Below are positions 42,443-55,188 of a DNA stretch of 64,000 nucleotides, in pieces. This stretch comes from Enterobacteriaceae bacterium RIT714. Lineage in GTDB: Bacteria > Pseudomonadota > Gammaproteobacteria > Enterobacterales > Enterobacteriaceae. The position numbers and the translations under genes are program-made. The DNA is taken from positions 124,001 through 188,000 of the forward strand of contig WJYB01000004.1 in the NCBI GenBank assembly GCA_009668015.1. Direction: 5' to 3'. The stretch's first letter is position 1, and every line of letters begins with the position of its first letter. The notes under the pieces were generated by a model, which was given only the letters and a program-made list of their open reading frames with translations, had not been told where the DNA came from and did no database searches.

Positions 42443-42447
42443 TTCCT

Positions 42448-42478
42448 GGCCCTTCCGCGGAAGGGCCGAATAGTTTTT
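42448..42478 (+). terminator. Terminator of epmA
   Basis: The perfect palindrome GGCCCTTCCGCGGAAGGGCC is followed by GAATAGTTTTT. Confidence 0.85.
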
Positions 42479-42631
42479 CAAATCCTGTAGAATATTATTT
42501 CGATAGATAATTATTCAGTTTTAATTCGCGCTGTTTATATTTTTTATGTGAGTAAAATCACTTTGAAGATCTCCGCAAAGATATAATCTGAGTGAGGTGG
42601 TCGTGTCATTTCTCACAAGGATTCAGTGAAG

Positions 42632-43339
42632 ATGAATAATTTGATTTTCTGCAAGGTCGATAAATTTGGCTTTCCGCATTGGGATAGTTTCGATTTTTTT
42701 CGCTGGTATATATTGCCGACAAACTGGAACTATATGACGGGTAATTCATATTTGTGGCTTTATAAAACATCGTGGTTAATATATCATCGAGATAGAATAA
42801 AATAGTATGCAAGAGAGGCAGAAATCCCTGCTTTATTACTTGCAGGTGTTGCAGTTTCAGAAGTTGGAGGGACACCGGAAAGGTTCAAGGTATTTAGTGT
42901 GTTACAGATCAGGCAAGTAATAGAAAAAATCAGTAAAGGAAATAATAAAAGTTCAAATGCCACATCTGTGGGGTCAATCGCGATACAATTAGGAGTGGCT
43001 GCGAAAACGTTAGGAATTAATCCTGATGCCTTGGACAATGCTCAACAGCTTCGTCTCGCTCAATGTTTACTAGAGAATAGTTTTAATATCCGCGTAGTGG
43101 CTTTTCATTTACGTGACCTGATTCTCTATGATAATCCTGGAATCGATACATCTCATTTAACAGATGAACAAATTATTCTTGCTGGCTCTCGTTATAATCG
43201 TGGCACGCAGAGAAAATCTGATGATATTATAAACTCTATTCACTCCCCTCAAGGTGGAGAAACTCGTGAATACAGTGAGTATGGCAGAAATATCATTGAG
43301 AAAAAACAGACGATCATAAAAATCTTGCAAGGAAGATAA
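42632..43339 (+). pseudogene. Lysozyme-like protein gene split by an in-frame amber codon
   Basis: One reading frame runs from ATG 42632 to the stop at 43337-43339 (235 codons), broken only by TAG at 42803-42805 (codon 58). The read-through product resembles lysozyme/lytic-transglycosylase folds: LLLAGVAVSEVGG with a candidate catalytic Glu77, GSIAIQLGVAAKTLG, SFNIRVVAFHLRDLI and AGSRYNRGT, in the expected order. A GTG at 42899 could restart translation, but that 146-residue piece lacks Glu77. The segment is AT-rich and foreign compared with its neighbours. Together with the next gene it looks like a toxin or T6SS/prophage-type cell-wall hydrolase with its immunity gene. The family is inferred from motif order only. 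Confidence 0.6.
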
Positions 43340-43657
43340 ATGACCTGGAAAGTATTTACACTAGGTTTTATTTGGTTTTGTGTTTCTATACTGTGGATTA
43401 CTTTTTTATCTGTACAGGATAAAGAGTGGCTGATAAGAGAGGGAAGCGTAAAAAACATCTGTGATCTGATGAAATATATTGAAACTGATGATGTCCGCGA
43501 TGTTGGGATTGTCCTAACCATCCCTTTAATTTTTCCTGCAATTTATACCCTTGTCTGCATAAGAAAACATTACTGGTTTATCTCTTTGGTGATATTGCTG
43601 ATTACAGCTTTTTGGCTGTGGCGATTTTTTTTACGCTATCAGATATGTCTCTGGTAA
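43340..43657 (+). CDS. Small membrane protein, possible immunity partner
   Basis: This 105-residue protein has about three hydrophobic segments (residues about 5-24, 56-74 and 78-98) around a short hydrophilic loop (EWLIREGSVKNICDLMKY). The ATG follows the stop of the lysozyme-like gene with no gap (TAAATG), so the two are coupled. The layout and size suit an inner-membrane immunity protein to a periplasmic cell-wall hydrolase (inference). E. coli K-12 has two small uncharacterised genes, yjeN and yjeO, at the equivalent place before mscM; whether these correspond cannot be decided here. Confidence 0.65.
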   Translation: MTWKVFTLGFIWFCVSILWITFLSVQDKEWLIREGSVKNICDLMKYIETDDVRDVGIVLTIPLIFPAIYTLVCIRKHYWFISLVILLITAFWLWRFFLRYQICLW

Positions 43658-43675
43658 CCAAAAACGAAGCGTATA

Positions 43676-43705
43676 AAAAGGCTGGTCATAACGAGCGACC
43701 AGCCT
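43676..43705 (-). terminator. Terminator of psd-mscM
   Basis: On the minus strand AGGCTGGTC pairs with GACCAGCCT and is followed by TTTTTATAC, six bases after the mscM stop. Confidence 0.85.
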
Positions 43706-43711
43706 AATGAA

Positions 43712-46700
43712 TTACAAACTTCCCGCTGGGCGCTTTTTCGCCGCTGACGTCATCGTTCTGCCCGTTTTACGGCCATCCAGTGTTTCCAGACGCATCTGGA
43801 ACGGCGGGAATGGCATATCGATACCGTGCTCGCGGAAGCCCGCCAGAATGAGCTGGTGGATTTCATGGCGCAGCGGCATACGATGCCCCATCTCGGCGGC
43901 GTAAATACGTAGCTCGAAAATCTGAATCCCCTGCTGCAAATCGACCAGGAATACTTCCGGCGCAGGATTATCGATCACCAAAGAACAACGCTCGGCGGCG
44001 GTATAGAGAATTTGCGTTACCTCTTCGCTGTTTGCGTCCGACGGAGCCGGGACGGTGAGCACCACGCGCGTGACAGAGTCCGATAGCGACCAGTTGATAA
44101 ACTGTTCGGTGATAAAGGCCTTATTTGGCACGATAATCTCTTTACGATCCCAGTCGCTGATTGTGGTGGCGCGAGTGTTAATACGAGTGATACTGCCGGT
44201 CAGATCGCGGATCGTCACGGTATCACCGATACGGATTGGCTTCTCAAACAGAATGATCAGGCCAGAGATAAAGTTGGCGAAGATCTCCTGTAAACCGAAG
44301 CCCAACCCGACACCCAGTGCGGCGACCAGCCATTGCAGCTTGGACCACTCAATACCAATCATCGAGAAGCCCACCAGGCCGCCAAACAGCAGGATCAGGT
44401 ATTTGGTAATGGTGGTGATGGCATATCCCGTCCCGGGCGTTAAATCGAGGTGCTGCAGTAACGCCAGTTCCAGCAGCGCCGGGAAGTTACGCACCAGCTG
44501 CGTGGTAATAATCAATACCAGGATAGCGATTAACACCGCGCCCAGTGTAATCGGCTCAAGGCTTTCGACTCCCTGAACGGTCGATGTGGCATCCCACAGA
44601 GAGATGTTCTCCAGGAAGCCAAACGCGGAGTGGATTTCAGACCACAGCACGATGACCGACAGGAGGGCAATCAGCATCAGAATGGAGCGCACCAGTCGCA
44701 GAGACTGGGTACTGATGGCATCGAGATCCAGTTCGACCTCATCCGCTTCCGTCGTGCCCTCTGTGCTGCTGGTATTGTGCGGCTCTTCTTCACCCCGCGC
44801 ACGCTGGGCAAGGATTTCGGCGCGACGATGTTTGGCACGGTCAAACGCCAGTCGGCGGCGCTGAATTAACATCCAGCGGCGGATAATGTGATACACCACC
44901 AGCAACAGGAACCAGATTGCGACCGAGGTTTCGAGGCGCGCCAGCAGAGCCTGCGCAGTCGCCAGATAGCCAACCGCAGCTGCCAGAATAGCCACCAGAG
45001 GGGCGCTGAGCAGCAGGTTCCACAGCATGCGGTTAACCATATTGTCGCCGCTACCGGTTTTATCGACATACAGTGGAATTCCCGCCCGTTTCAGGCTCAG
45101 TGTGACCATCGCCAGTGCGCCGCAGATCAGCATAAAGCAGAGCCTGCCGAGCGAGCCGGAAAACTCACGATCGTTGAGATTATCGAACATAATCAGCGCC
45201 ATAATGAGCGGCACAATCAGCCCGATACTCATCAGGTAATAGCGCATTGCCCGTGTGACGCGCTGGCGCGGCCAGGCGAAGTGGGCGATAAACAGCCCGT
45301 TAGGACGGGCAAAGGTGGCGCAAATCATCACCACCCACAGCAGGGGAACGGTGGCAGTCACGCCATCGCCAATCGCCACCGCGAGGGGATACGGCCACGC
45401 CTCCCGCAGACCATAGCCCAGCGTCATCCAGAGCACGGGCAGCGGAGAGGCCACCAGGATAGACCAGAATACGGTGCGTAGCGTGAGCCAGAAGTGATCC
45501 TGCGTGACTTTACCCACCCGGGCGCTGGAACGTTCCAGGAAACGGGTAAAATGCCTGCGCGAATAAATACTAAACCCGACCAGAATCAACGCGGCCAGTA
45601 GCGGGAAGATTGTCTCTTTACTGGTCAGGATCATGACACCGGCTTTACCCACTTGACCAAATGTATCCAGTGAAATCAGGCGGCGCAGATCCTGAACGAT
45701 ATCAATTGGCCAGGAGAAGCCCATTGGGCGCACATCAGAGGTCCAGAACAGGTATCGGTGTGTCGCCTCGTTGACCTCTTTGAGCGCGTCCTCCAGCTGA
45801 CTGTTGGAGACCTTCAGCTTAGTCAGCTCCAGAATCAGCGTATCCCCGCCCTGCAGAAGCGAGTTCAGCAACTCACGTTGGGTGCGTAACTGGGCCTCCA
45901 GAATGCGGTTCTGCTCACTGGTCAACGGCTGGCCGTCTGCCTGATGAAGCTGGCGGATTTGCGGCTGTTTGTTCAGCTGATCTTCATAACGCAGGCGCTG
46001 GACGCGCAGTTGCGCCATTTCGGTATCCAGCTGCTGCGGTTTAGGCATTTCAGGTAAACGCGCCACCTGAGCACGTAACGCTTCGCCCAACAGATTTGAC
46101 GAGCCAAGCCACTGCGACTGTTCACGCAAGGTGTTGAGCGCCTGGCGTACCTGCAGGGTCTGATTGGTTGCCTGACGCTGCTGAGAGGCGACCAGGTCCA
46201 TTCGCTGAGCCTGCTGGTTCAGTGCTGCGGACAACTCGCGGTTAACTTTGAACTGTTCGACGATTCCGGCCGGGAGGTTGTCGCTGTTTTCCGCCAGCAG
46301 TTCGGTGCTCTCCAGCGCGCGTTCTGCTTCCCGCTGACGCTGGCTGTTCAGTTGATTACGCAGGGCTTGCAGATAAGCGTCGAGCTGCTGGCTCTGCTTC
46401 TGCGCCAGCTCCGAGCGCATGCGTGCCAGCTCCTGACGGTTATTGGCCGACAGCTGGGCCAGCTCAAGTTCATCCACCTGCGCCTTCAGCCGGGATGATT
46501 CAGCCTGCAGGCTGATATTTTGTGGCGAATTACCTGATTGCGTACCAATACGCCGCTCCACTTCGTTGAGCTGGCGGCGGGCATCGGTTTGCTGCTGAGG
46601 AAGCTGACTTAATGAATCAGCGATTTCGCGCGCGCGATCTTGCTCCTGCTGGGCCTGACGGCTTTTTTCCAGCAGTTGGCTGCTGACCTGCAGGATCTCC

Positions 46701-47023
46701 TGGTTCAGGGCGTCGGAGGTCATCCCCGAAGGGACATCGCGTGGCTCTTCGCGCAGATTATTCAGCTGCGTGCGGAGCGTTTGTGAGAGTTTGGGGAAGT
46801 TATCAATAACTTGTTGATATTGCTGCGCGCGCTCAAGAGAACCTTTACGTTCATCAAGCGCGTTCAGGGCGGACTGGAGCAACTCAACGGTCTCTGGCTG
46901 AGCGGGTTTGGCCGCTTTGGCCTGCTCCAGTTCCTGGCTTATCTGTTTGGCATCGGGGGCTGTCGCTGCGTACGCCCCCATACTGAGGCACCAGGCCATC
47001 AGAAAAATGATAATCGGGCGCAC
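43712..47023 (-). CDS. mscM: Mechanosensitive channel MscM (YjeP)
   Basis: MscM is a miniconductance mechanosensitive channel of the MscS superfamily that releases solutes on hypo-osmotic shock. The 1103-residue protein has a signal peptide, a long periplasmic coiled-coil region rich in Gln, Ala and Leu (to about residue 470), about eleven membrane segments and the MscS core near the C-terminus (GLGFGLQEIFANFISGLIILFEKPIRIGD). It follows psd by 17 bases, as in E. coli, so the two are probably co-transcribed. Confidence 0.96.
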   Translation of the reverse strand: MRPIIIFLMAWCLSMGAYAATAPDAKQISQELEQAKAAKPAQPETVELLQSALNALDERKGSLERAQQYQQVIDNFPKLSQTLRTQLNNLREEPRDVPSGMTSDALNQEILQVSSQLLEKSRQAQQEQDRAREIADSLSQLPQQQTDARRQLNEVERRIGTQSGNSPQNISLQAESSRLKAQVDELELAQLSANNRQELARMRSELAQKQSQQLDAYLQALRNQLNSQRQREAERALESTELLAENSDNLPAGIVEQFKVNRELSAALNQQAQRMDLVASQQRQATNQTLQVRQALNTLREQSQWLGSSNLLGEALRAQVARLPEMPKPQQLDTEMAQLRVQRLRYEDQLNKQPQIRQLHQADGQPLTSEQNRILEAQLRTQRELLNSLLQGGDTLILELTKLKVSNSQLEDALKEVNEATHRYLFWTSDVRPMGFSWPIDIVQDLRRLISLDTFGQVGKAGVMILTSKETIFPLLAALILVGFSIYSRRHFTRFLERSSARVGKVTQDHFWLTLRTVFWSILVASPLPVLWMTLGYGLREAWPYPLAVAIGDGVTATVPLLWVVMICATFARPNGLFIAHFAWPRQRVTRAMRYYLMSIGLIVPLIMALIMFDNLNDREFSGSLGRLCFMLICGALAMVTLSLKRAGIPLYVDKTGSGDNMVNRMLWNLLLSAPLVAILAAAVGYLATAQALLARLETSVAIWFLLLVVYHIIRRWMLIQRRRLAFDRAKHRRAEILAQRARGEEEPHNTSSTEGTTEADEVELDLDAISTQSLRLVRSILMLIALLSVIVLWSEIHSAFGFLENISLWDATSTVQGVESLEPITLGAVLIAILVLIITTQLVRNFPALLELALLQHLDLTPGTGYAITTITKYLILLFGGLVGFSMIGIEWSKLQWLVAALGVGLGFGLQEIFANFISGLIILFEKPIRIGDTVTIRDLTGSITRINTRATTISDWDRKEIIVPNKAFITEQFINWSLSDSVTRVVLTVPAPSDANSEEVTQILYTAAERCSLVIDNPAPEVFLVDLQQGIQIFELRIYAAEMGHRMPLRHEIHQLILAGFREHGIDMPFPPFQMRLETLDGRKTGRTMTSAAKKRPAGSL

Positions 47024-47040
47024 GTCAGCGATTCCTTTGG

Positions 47041-48009
47041 TTAGCCTTCGTCTTTCTTGTCTTCAACCAGCGGGCTGGCTTCATGTTCAGCGGCGATCTC
47101 TTCTTCCGGCAGCGGCGCTGGCTCGGCTTCTGGTGTCACGAAGGTTTCCGTCGAGATAGCCAGCGGCTGACCAATTTTGGTCACGGACAGGCTTTGCAGA
47201 GAATCCACCAGATTCACTTTACCCGGCGCAAACAGGTTGATAACCGTTGAGCCCAGCTTGAAGCGACCCATCTCCTGACCTTTCAGCAGCGCGACAGAGC
47301 CTTCGCTCTCGCCAGCAGGCCAGGTCCAGCGTTTGATAACCCCTTCGCGTGGCGGAGTGATGGTGCCGGCCCAGACGGTTTCAATGCTGCCTACAATGGT
47401 AGCACCCACCAGAATCTGTGCCATTGGACCAAATTCAGTATCAAACAGGCAGATAACGCGTTCGTTACGGGCGAACAGGTTCGGAACGTTCTGCGCGGTC
47501 AGGTGGTTCACAGAGAACAGATCGCCCGGCACGTAGATCATTTCACGCAGGATACCGTTGCACGGCATATGCACGCGGTGATAGTCGCGCGGCGAGAGGT
47601 AGGTGGTGACAAATGAACCGTTACGGAACAGATCGGCCATCTGATAGTTACCAGCCAGCAGGGCTTCCATGCTGTAGTTGTGGCCCTTGGCCTGCAGGAT
47701 TTTGTCTTCTTCGATTTTACCGAGCTGGCTGATGACACCATCGGCTGGCATGACCAGGATATTCGGATCGGTATCCAGCGGGCGGACTTCATCACGCAGA
47801 GGGCGGACAAAGAAATCGTTGAAAGTGCGATAGCTGGCGGTATCCGGCTTCTGCGCCTCTTTCATATCGACCTTGTAGTATTTAACGAACAGGTCGATAA
47901 CCAGCTTTGTCAGCCAGCCCGCTCGTTTGCTCGCGCCCCAGCCCGCCAGGCGGGTGAGCCATAGTTTCGGCAGAATGTATTGAAGCGAAAGTTTAAATGA
48001 GTTTAACAA
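47041..48009 (-). CDS. psd: Phosphatidylserine decarboxylase proenzyme
   Basis: Psd makes phosphatidylethanolamine, the main phospholipid of the cell. The 322-residue proenzyme cleaves itself between Gly253 and Ser254 in LGSTVINLF, which creates the pyruvoyl cofactor on the alpha chain. Other conserved residues lie in [13 protein letters not shown]. The acidic C-terminal tail ([15 protein letters not shown]) is typical of enterobacterial Psd. It lies between rsgA and mscM on the same strand. Confidence 0.97.
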   Translation of the reverse strand: MLNSFKLSLQYILPKLWLTRLAGWGASKRAGWLTKLVIDLFVKYYKVDMKEAQKPDTASYRTFNDFFVRPLRDEVRPLDTDPNILVMPADGVISQLGKIEEDKILQAKGHNYSMEALLAGNYQMADLFRNGSFVTTYLSPRDYHRVHMPCNGILREMIYVPGDLFSVNHLTAQNVPNLFARNERVICLFDTEFGPMAQILVGATIVGSIETVWAGTITPPREGVIKRWTWPAGESEGSVALLKGQEMGRFKLGSTVINLFAPGKVNLVDSLQSLSVTKIGQPLAISTETFVTPEAEPAPLPEEEIAAEHEASPLVEDKKDEG

Positions 48010-48106
48010 GGTAGCCTCCAGGCCATTGTTTTGTCGTTCCTGATCCGACCGAAAACAGCCGGAACCTGAAAAAAGGGGACGATTTTAGCGATGCTTAGCT
48101 TAGTTG

Positions 48107-49159
48107 TCAGTTATCAGAATCAGAAAAGTTTTTACGCGTTTTTACCTGATCCATGCTTTCGAGGATCCGGTGATAGTTATAGAAACGGGTTTCTGCGATT
48201 TTACCGTTTTCTACCGCTTCGCGAATGGCGCAGCCAGGGTCGTTATCGTGTTTACAGTCGCGATATTTACACGCACCTAAATAGTCATGGAATTCGACAA
48301 ATCCATTGAAGATTTGTTCTGGTTCAAGATGCCACAAACCAAATTCGCGTACTCCTGGGGAGTCAATCACATCGCCGCCGTGGGGGAAGTGGTACAGGCG
48401 AGAGGCCGTGGTGGTGTGCTGCCCAAGACCGGAGTTATCAGAAACATCGTTGGTCAGGATCTCTTTCCGCAAGCCCAGCAGGTTGTTCAGCAGGCTGGAT
48501 TTGCCAACCCCGGACTGACCCGCAAAGATGCTGATACGGTCGGTCAGCGCCTCTTTGAGCGGTTGAAGGCCATCTTTTTTATGGCTGGAAACCATCAGCA
48601 CGCGATAGCCGATCGCGCGGTAGATATCCATCTGCTCGTTGACAAAGGCCATGCCTTCGTCGTCCAGCAGATCGATCTTGTTCAGAACGATCAGCGGTTC
48701 GACCTCCAGCGTTTCGCAGGCGACGAGGTAACGATCGATAATGTTGAGTGAAAGTTCCGGCAAGATCGCCGATACAATCACGATTTGGTTAATATTGGCG
48801 GCGATCGGTTTGACGCCGTCATAGAAATCAGGGCGTGTCAGGACGGAGGTCCGCTCATGAACCGCTTCGACGATCCCTTTTACCGTGACACCCTCGGCCG
48901 CCGCTTTGCCCGGACGCCATACCACACGGTCACCGGTGACCAGTGAGCGGATAGTGCGGCGAATGTTGCAGCGGTGAACGCCACCGTCGGCGGCTTCCAC
49001 ATCGGCATGCATACCGAAGCGGCTAATCACCATGCCTTCAGTGGGCTCGCCAAACAGGTTGTCGTCGTAATCGGGTTTCTCCGAAGTGGTCTTAAGACGG
49101 CGCTGATGGTTGGCATTCACACGGCGCTGTTGCCCTTTGGAGAGTTTATTTTTACTCAA
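48107..49159 (-). CDS. rsgA: Small-subunit ribosome biogenesis GTPase RsgA
   Basis: RsgA is a circularly permuted GTPase that checks late 30S subunit maturation. I use a TTG start at 49159 ([13 protein letters not shown] follows), with AGGAG upstream, giving 350 residues as in E. coli. The open frame extends upstream to 49210 without support. The permuted order is visible: OB-fold, NKID, then the P-loop GQSGVGKSS. The zinc-binding end has [14 protein letters not shown]. It is divergent from orn. Confidence 0.95.
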   Translation of the reverse strand: MSKNKLSKGQQRRVNANHQRRLKTTSEKPDYDDNLFGEPTEGMVISRFGMHADVEAADGGVHRCNIRRTIRSLVTGDRVVWRPGKAAAEGVTVKGIVEAVHERTSVLTRPDFYDGVKPIAANINQIVIVSAILPELSLNIIDRYLVACETLEVEPLIVLNKIDLLDDEGMAFVNEQMDIYRAIGYRVLMVSSHKKDGLQPLKEALTDRISIFAGQSGVGKSSLLNNLLGLRKEILTNDVSDNSGLGQHTTTASRLYHFPHGGDVIDSPGVREFGLWHLEPEQIFNGFVEFHDYLGACKYRDCKHDNDPGCAIREAVENGKIAETRFYNYHRILESMDQVKTRKNFSDSDN

Positions 49160-49266
49160 TCGTGCTGGCTCCTGGTCGCCCATGTCGGGCAAAACCTCTA
49201 TGATACACACTAATTAATACTAGTTAACCAGCTACGGCCGGTTATGCGAGAAGGGTGGAAAATAAC

Positions 49267-49812
49267 ATGAGCGCGGATGAAAACAACCTGATTTGGATCG
49301 ATCTTGAAATGACCGGGCTCGATCCCGAGCGCGATCGCATCATCGAAATCGCGACGCTGGTGACTGATGCTCACCTGAACATTCTGGCGGAAGGCCCGAC
49401 GATTGCGGTTCATCAGTCTGACGCACAGCTGGCGCTGATGGATGACTGGAACGTGCGCACCCATACCGGAAGCGGGCTGGTGGAGCGAGTAAAAGCGAGT
49501 ACGCAGGGCGATCGCGAAGCGGAACTGGCCACGATTGAGTTCCTCAAGCAGTGGGTCCCGGCGGGTAAATCGCCTATTTGCGGTAACAGCATTGGGCAGG
49601 ATCGCCGTTTCCTGTTTAAGTACATGCCGGAACTGGAAGCGTATTTCCACTACCGTTATCTGGACGTGAGCACCCTGAAGGAGCTGGCGCGTCGCTGGAA
49701 GCCAGAAATTCTTGATGGTTTTAAAAAGCAGGGCACGCACCAGGCGATGGATGATATCCGCGAATCGGTGGCTGAGCTGGCGTATTACCGCGAGAATTTT
49801 ATTAAGTTGTAA
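49267..49812 (+). CDS. orn: Oligoribonuclease
   Basis: Orn degrades two- to five-base RNA fragments and pGpG to mononucleotides and is essential in E. coli. From the ATG at 49267 it is 181 residues, equal to E. coli. DEDDh exonuclease motifs are present: [22 protein letters not shown] and [11 protein letters not shown]. The ATG four codons upstream lacks a matching N-terminus. Confidence 0.97.
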   Translation: MSADENNLIWIDLEMTGLDPERDRIIEIATLVTDAHLNILAEGPTIAVHQSDAQLALMDDWNVRTHTGSGLVERVKASTQGDREAELATIEFLKQWVPAGKSPICGNSIGQDRRFLFKYMPELEAYFHYRYLDVSTLKELARRWKPEILDGFKKQGTHQAMDDIRESVAELAYYRENFIKL

Positions 49813-49819
49813 GTTTGCT

Positions 49820-49848
49820 GCCCGGCGCGCTTGCGTAGCCGGGTTTTT
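49820..49848 (+). terminator. Terminator of orn
   Basis: CCCGGC / GCCGGG closes an 11-base loop and is followed by five T residues. Confidence 0.82.
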
Positions 49849-49921
49849 GCCGATAAATTGTGCAGCTTGCCGATTAATTAAGCACTTGAACGGGATTTCA
49901 AAAAAATCGCTTTCAGGGGGG

Positions 49922-49949
49922 TTGCAGCTAAAAGGATTTCTCGTATAAT
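49922..49949 (+). promoter_or_regulatory. Promoter of the tRNA-Gly operon
   Basis: TTGCAG (49922-49927) and a perfect TATAAT (49944-49949) are 16 bases apart. The GC-rich discriminator GCGCCTCCCG that follows is typical of stable-RNA promoters under stringent control. Confidence 0.85.
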
Positions 49950-50046
49950 GCGCCTCCCGTAACGACAGAGAATTACGCGTTACGAAAGCATCAAATTAAT
50001 CGCAGGATTTCAGGTTGCAGCAAGTGACTTGAAGGACAAAGATTAA

Positions 50047-50122
<76 letters not shown>

Positions 50123-50205
50123 AATTTGAAAAGTATCGCAAGATACGCACCACCCAATCGCAGGATTTCAGGTTGCAGCAAAGCGGCTTGAAAGACAAAG
50201 ATTAA

Positions 50206-50281
<76 letters not shown>

Positions 50282-50364
50282 AAATTTGAAAGTATCGCAA
50301 GATACGCACCACCCAATCGCAGGATTTCAGGTTGCAGTAAGGCGGCTTGAAAGACAAAGATTAA

Positions 50365-50440
<76 letters not shown>

Positions 50441-50709
50441 AATTCTTCTTCTCTCCAGATTATCCACAGCGAAATTGTTCGTTGGGGACATTTTATTTTG
50501 TCTTTGACAAACTCTTGTAAACAGAGTTATCCACAGAAGAGTCTGCTTAGAGCCGATGTGCAATAACTTCGCATAATGAATGAAATTTCTATAACTTATT
50601 GAAATTATTATCTAATATTTGATTTCAAAATGTTATCGGGATCACTTGACCTGTTTGCAAAGCCTGATGCAGCTTGACTTCATAATTTTATTCACAGGCT
50701 GTGAATAGT
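50441..50709. other. datA: datA-like DnaA-titrating/inactivating locus
   Basis: This 269-base non-coding stretch has two perfect DnaA boxes TTATCCACA on the plus strand (50460-50468 and 50527-50535), a TTATTCACA box (50688-50696) and an inverted CTATTCACA box (50700-50708, minus strand) next to the queG stop. A near-consensus IHF site (one mismatch) lies at 50612-50624 between them. E. coli datA sits at this same place, between glyVXY and queG, and uses DnaA boxes and IHF to promote hydrolysis of DnaA-ATP and prevent extra initiation. Assignment rests on position plus boxes. Confidence 0.8.
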
Positions 50710-51847
50710 TCAGGCATCGCGCGTAAGCCCTTTTTCAATCACCCGCACCAGACGCTGTTTCTTCGGTAACTGCACCTCAACCACGCAGGCATTTCGCTTC
50801 TCAATTTGCTGCGCAATCGCCCATTCTATGTGTTCATCGAGAAGTGGGTGCTCACCTCTGCGTTTTTCGAGCGCCTGAATATTGGCTTCCTCCCAGGGGG
50901 CATTCCCCAGGGCAACGGCGATGTTTCTCAGCCAGCGCAGATGTCCAATACGTCGAATCGCAGACCCTTCCGTCACTTTGAGGAAATACGCCTCGCTCCA
51001 GGAAAAAAGGTCGATGAGCTGCGGGGCATGCAACGCCTTACGCGGACTGAAATCGTCTTCATCCGTCAGCTGCGAATAGCGGTTCCACGGGCAGATGAGC
51101 TGGCAGTCATCACAACCGTAAATGCGATTACCCATTAGCGGGCGAAACTCTTCAGGGATGGAGCCTTCCAGTTCGATGGTGAGGTAAGAGATGCAGCGGC
51201 GTGCATCAACGGTATAAGGCTCGACAATGGCTCCGGTGGGGCAAATGGTCATACACGCGACGCAGCGCCCGCACCCTTCTTCTACCGGTCCATCTATCGG
51301 TAACGGTAAATCAATCAATAATTCACCGAGAAAGAAGAATGATCCGGCGTCACGGCTAAGGATTAGTGAGTGCTTACCTGTCCAGCCAAGACCCGCTTTT
51401 TCTGCTATTGGGCGTTCAAGAATAGGCGCGGAGTCGACAAACGGTCTAAAATTCAGCGAGCCGCAGTGCTCCTGGATGGTTTCGCCGAGTTTTTTTAAGC
51501 GGTTACGCAGAAGCTTATGGTAATCGCGCCCAAGCGCATAACGGCTCACGTAACCTAAAGACGGGTTTTTCAGCGTGCGGGCGAATGCCGCATTAGCCGG
51601 CAGGTAGTTCATGCGAACGCTAATCACGCGCAAAGTACCTGGCAACAGTTCATGAGGGCGCGCGCGCATCATGCCGTGACGTGCCATCCACTCCATTTCG
51701 CCGTGGTACTGTTTGTCCAGCCAGGCCTGAAGTTTTGGCTCGCTAGCGGTAAGGTCGGTATCGGTGATACCCACTTTCTGGAAGCCAAGCTCAGCGCCCC
51801 ACTGTTTGATGTTTTGCGCTAACTGATTGAGATCGAGGGGCTGCGAC

Positions 51848-51849
<2 letters not shown>
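50710..51849 (-). CDS. queG: Epoxyqueuosine reductase QueG
   Basis: QueG carries out the last step of queuosine synthesis in tRNA, reducing epoxyqueuosine with a cobalamin cofactor and two [4Fe-4S] clusters. From the ATG at 51849 the protein is 379 residues, as in E. coli. The cluster ligands are CGRCVACMTICPTGAI and CDDCQLICPWNRY. Its start codon overlaps that of the divergent nnr gene. An upstream start at 51897 is rejected by comparison with the known N-terminus. Confidence 0.96.
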
Positions 51850-53828
<1,979 letters not shown>

Positions 53829-53844
53829 ACTAAGGGATAACGGG

Positions 53845-55179
53845 ATGATTAATCGCGTTAAAGGTTGGTTGTTGGCCGCCACGGTGCTGCTGTGCGCACA
53901 GGCCGGGGCGGCGAGCTTATCGGACATTCAGGTGTCCAATGGTGATTCGCAGGCGCGGATCACCTTCAGTTTTATGGGCGATCCGGATTACGCCTTCTCC
54001 CAGGAAGACAAGCGAAGCGTCGCACTGGATATCAAACAGACCGGCGTCATTCAGGGGCTGCCGCTGCAGTTTAGCGGGAATAACCTGGTGAAAAGTATTC
54101 GTTCCGGAACGGCAAAAGACGCTCAGTCTCTGCGACTGGTGGTTGACCTCACGCAAGACGGCAAAACGCGCGCGGTGAAGCAGCAAAATGGCGCGAATTA
54201 CACCGTGGTCTTTACCATCAATGCCGATGCACCGCCGCCGCCTCCACCGCCGGTAGTGGCGAAACGGGTGGAACAGCCGATGGTTGCGCCGCGTCCTTCC
54301 GAGCCGGCGCGCAATCCGTTCAAAGCGCAAAATGATCGCATCACCGGCGTGACCAGCAGCAATACGGTAACGCGTCCTGCGGCGCGCGCCCGTGCGGTGA
54401 CGAGTGACGAAAAAGTGATCATCGCCATTGATGCCGGACACGGTGGGCAAGATCCTGGCGCAATTGGCCCCGGCGGCACGCGTGAGAAAAACGTCACCAT
54501 CTCGATAGCGCGCAAACTGCGTGCGTTGCTGAATGACGACCCAATGTTTAAAGGCGTCATGACGCGTGACGGGGATTATTTTATCTCGGTGATGGGGCGC
54601 TCTGACGTTGCCCGTAAGCAAAACGCTAACTTCCTGGTGTCGATTCATGCGGACGCTGCACCAAATCGCAGTGCGACAGGTGCCTCGGTGTGGGTGCTGT
54701 CGAACCGTCGCGCCAACAGCGAAATGGCGAACTGGCTCGAAGAGCACGAGAAACAGTCCGAGCTGCTCGGCGGCGCGGGTGATGTGCTGGCGAACAGCCA
54801 GTCCGACCCGTATCTCAGCCAGGCGGTGCTGGATTTACAATTCGGTCATTCTCAGCGCGTCGGGTATGATGTGGCAACTAACGTCATCGGCCAGCTCCAG
54901 CGCGTGGGGGCGATACATAAACGCCGTCCTGAACATGCCAGTTTAGGGGTGTTGCGCTCACCGGATATCCCGTCGATCCTGGTCGAAACCGGTTTTATCA
55001 GTAATAACGGCGAAGAACGTTTACTGGCGAGCGACAGCTATCAGCAGGAAATCGCCGATGCCATTTATAACGGCTTGCGTAATTACTTTGCGGCCCATCC
55101 GCTGCAGTCTGCGCCGCAAGGCAGCGCGGGCCAAACCGCCAGCGCCTCTCTGCCTGGCGAAATGAGCGCAACCCACTAA
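53845..55179 (+). CDS. amiB: N-acetylmuramoyl-L-alanine amidase AmiB
   Basis: AmiB splits septal peptidoglycan during cell separation after activation by EnvC. The 444-residue precursor has a signal peptide (about 22 residues), an AMIN domain (about 25-125), a proline-rich linker (PPPPPPVV) and a zinc amidase domain ([29 protein letters not shown]). Length matches E. coli AmiB. It lies 9 bases before mutL. Confidence 0.96.
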   Translation: MINRVKGWLLAATVLLCAQAGAASLSDIQVSNGDSQARITFSFMGDPDYAFSQEDKRSVALDIKQTGVIQGLPLQFSGNNLVKSIRSGTAKDAQSLRLVVDLTQDGKTRAVKQQNGANYTVVFTINADAPPPPPPPVVAKRVEQPMVAPRPSEPARNPFKAQNDRITGVTSSNTVTRPAARARAVTSDEKVIIAIDAGHGGQDPGAIGPGGTREKNVTISIARKLRALLNDDPMFKGVMTRDGDYFISVMGRSDVARKQNANFLVSIHADAAPNRSATGASVWVLSNRRANSEMANWLEEHEKQSELLGGAGDVLANSQSDPYLSQAVLDLQFGHSQRVGYDVATNVIGQLQRVGAIHKRRPEHASLGVLRSPDIPSILVETGFISNNGEERLLASDSYQQEIADAIYNGLRNYFAAHPLQSAPQGSAGQTASASLPGEMSATH

Positions 55180-55188
55180 GGAGACATC

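Noticed and set aside
42899..43339. Stand-alone 146-codon gene starting at GTG 42899
   Set aside because: The same frame continues upstream past a single TAG to a better start at 42632, so it is read as the tail of a broken gene. Re-initiation at the GTG remains possible.
53917..54747. 276-codon minus-strand frame opposite amiB
   Set aside because: It is a shadow of amiB and rich in residues produced by reversed GC-rich codons.
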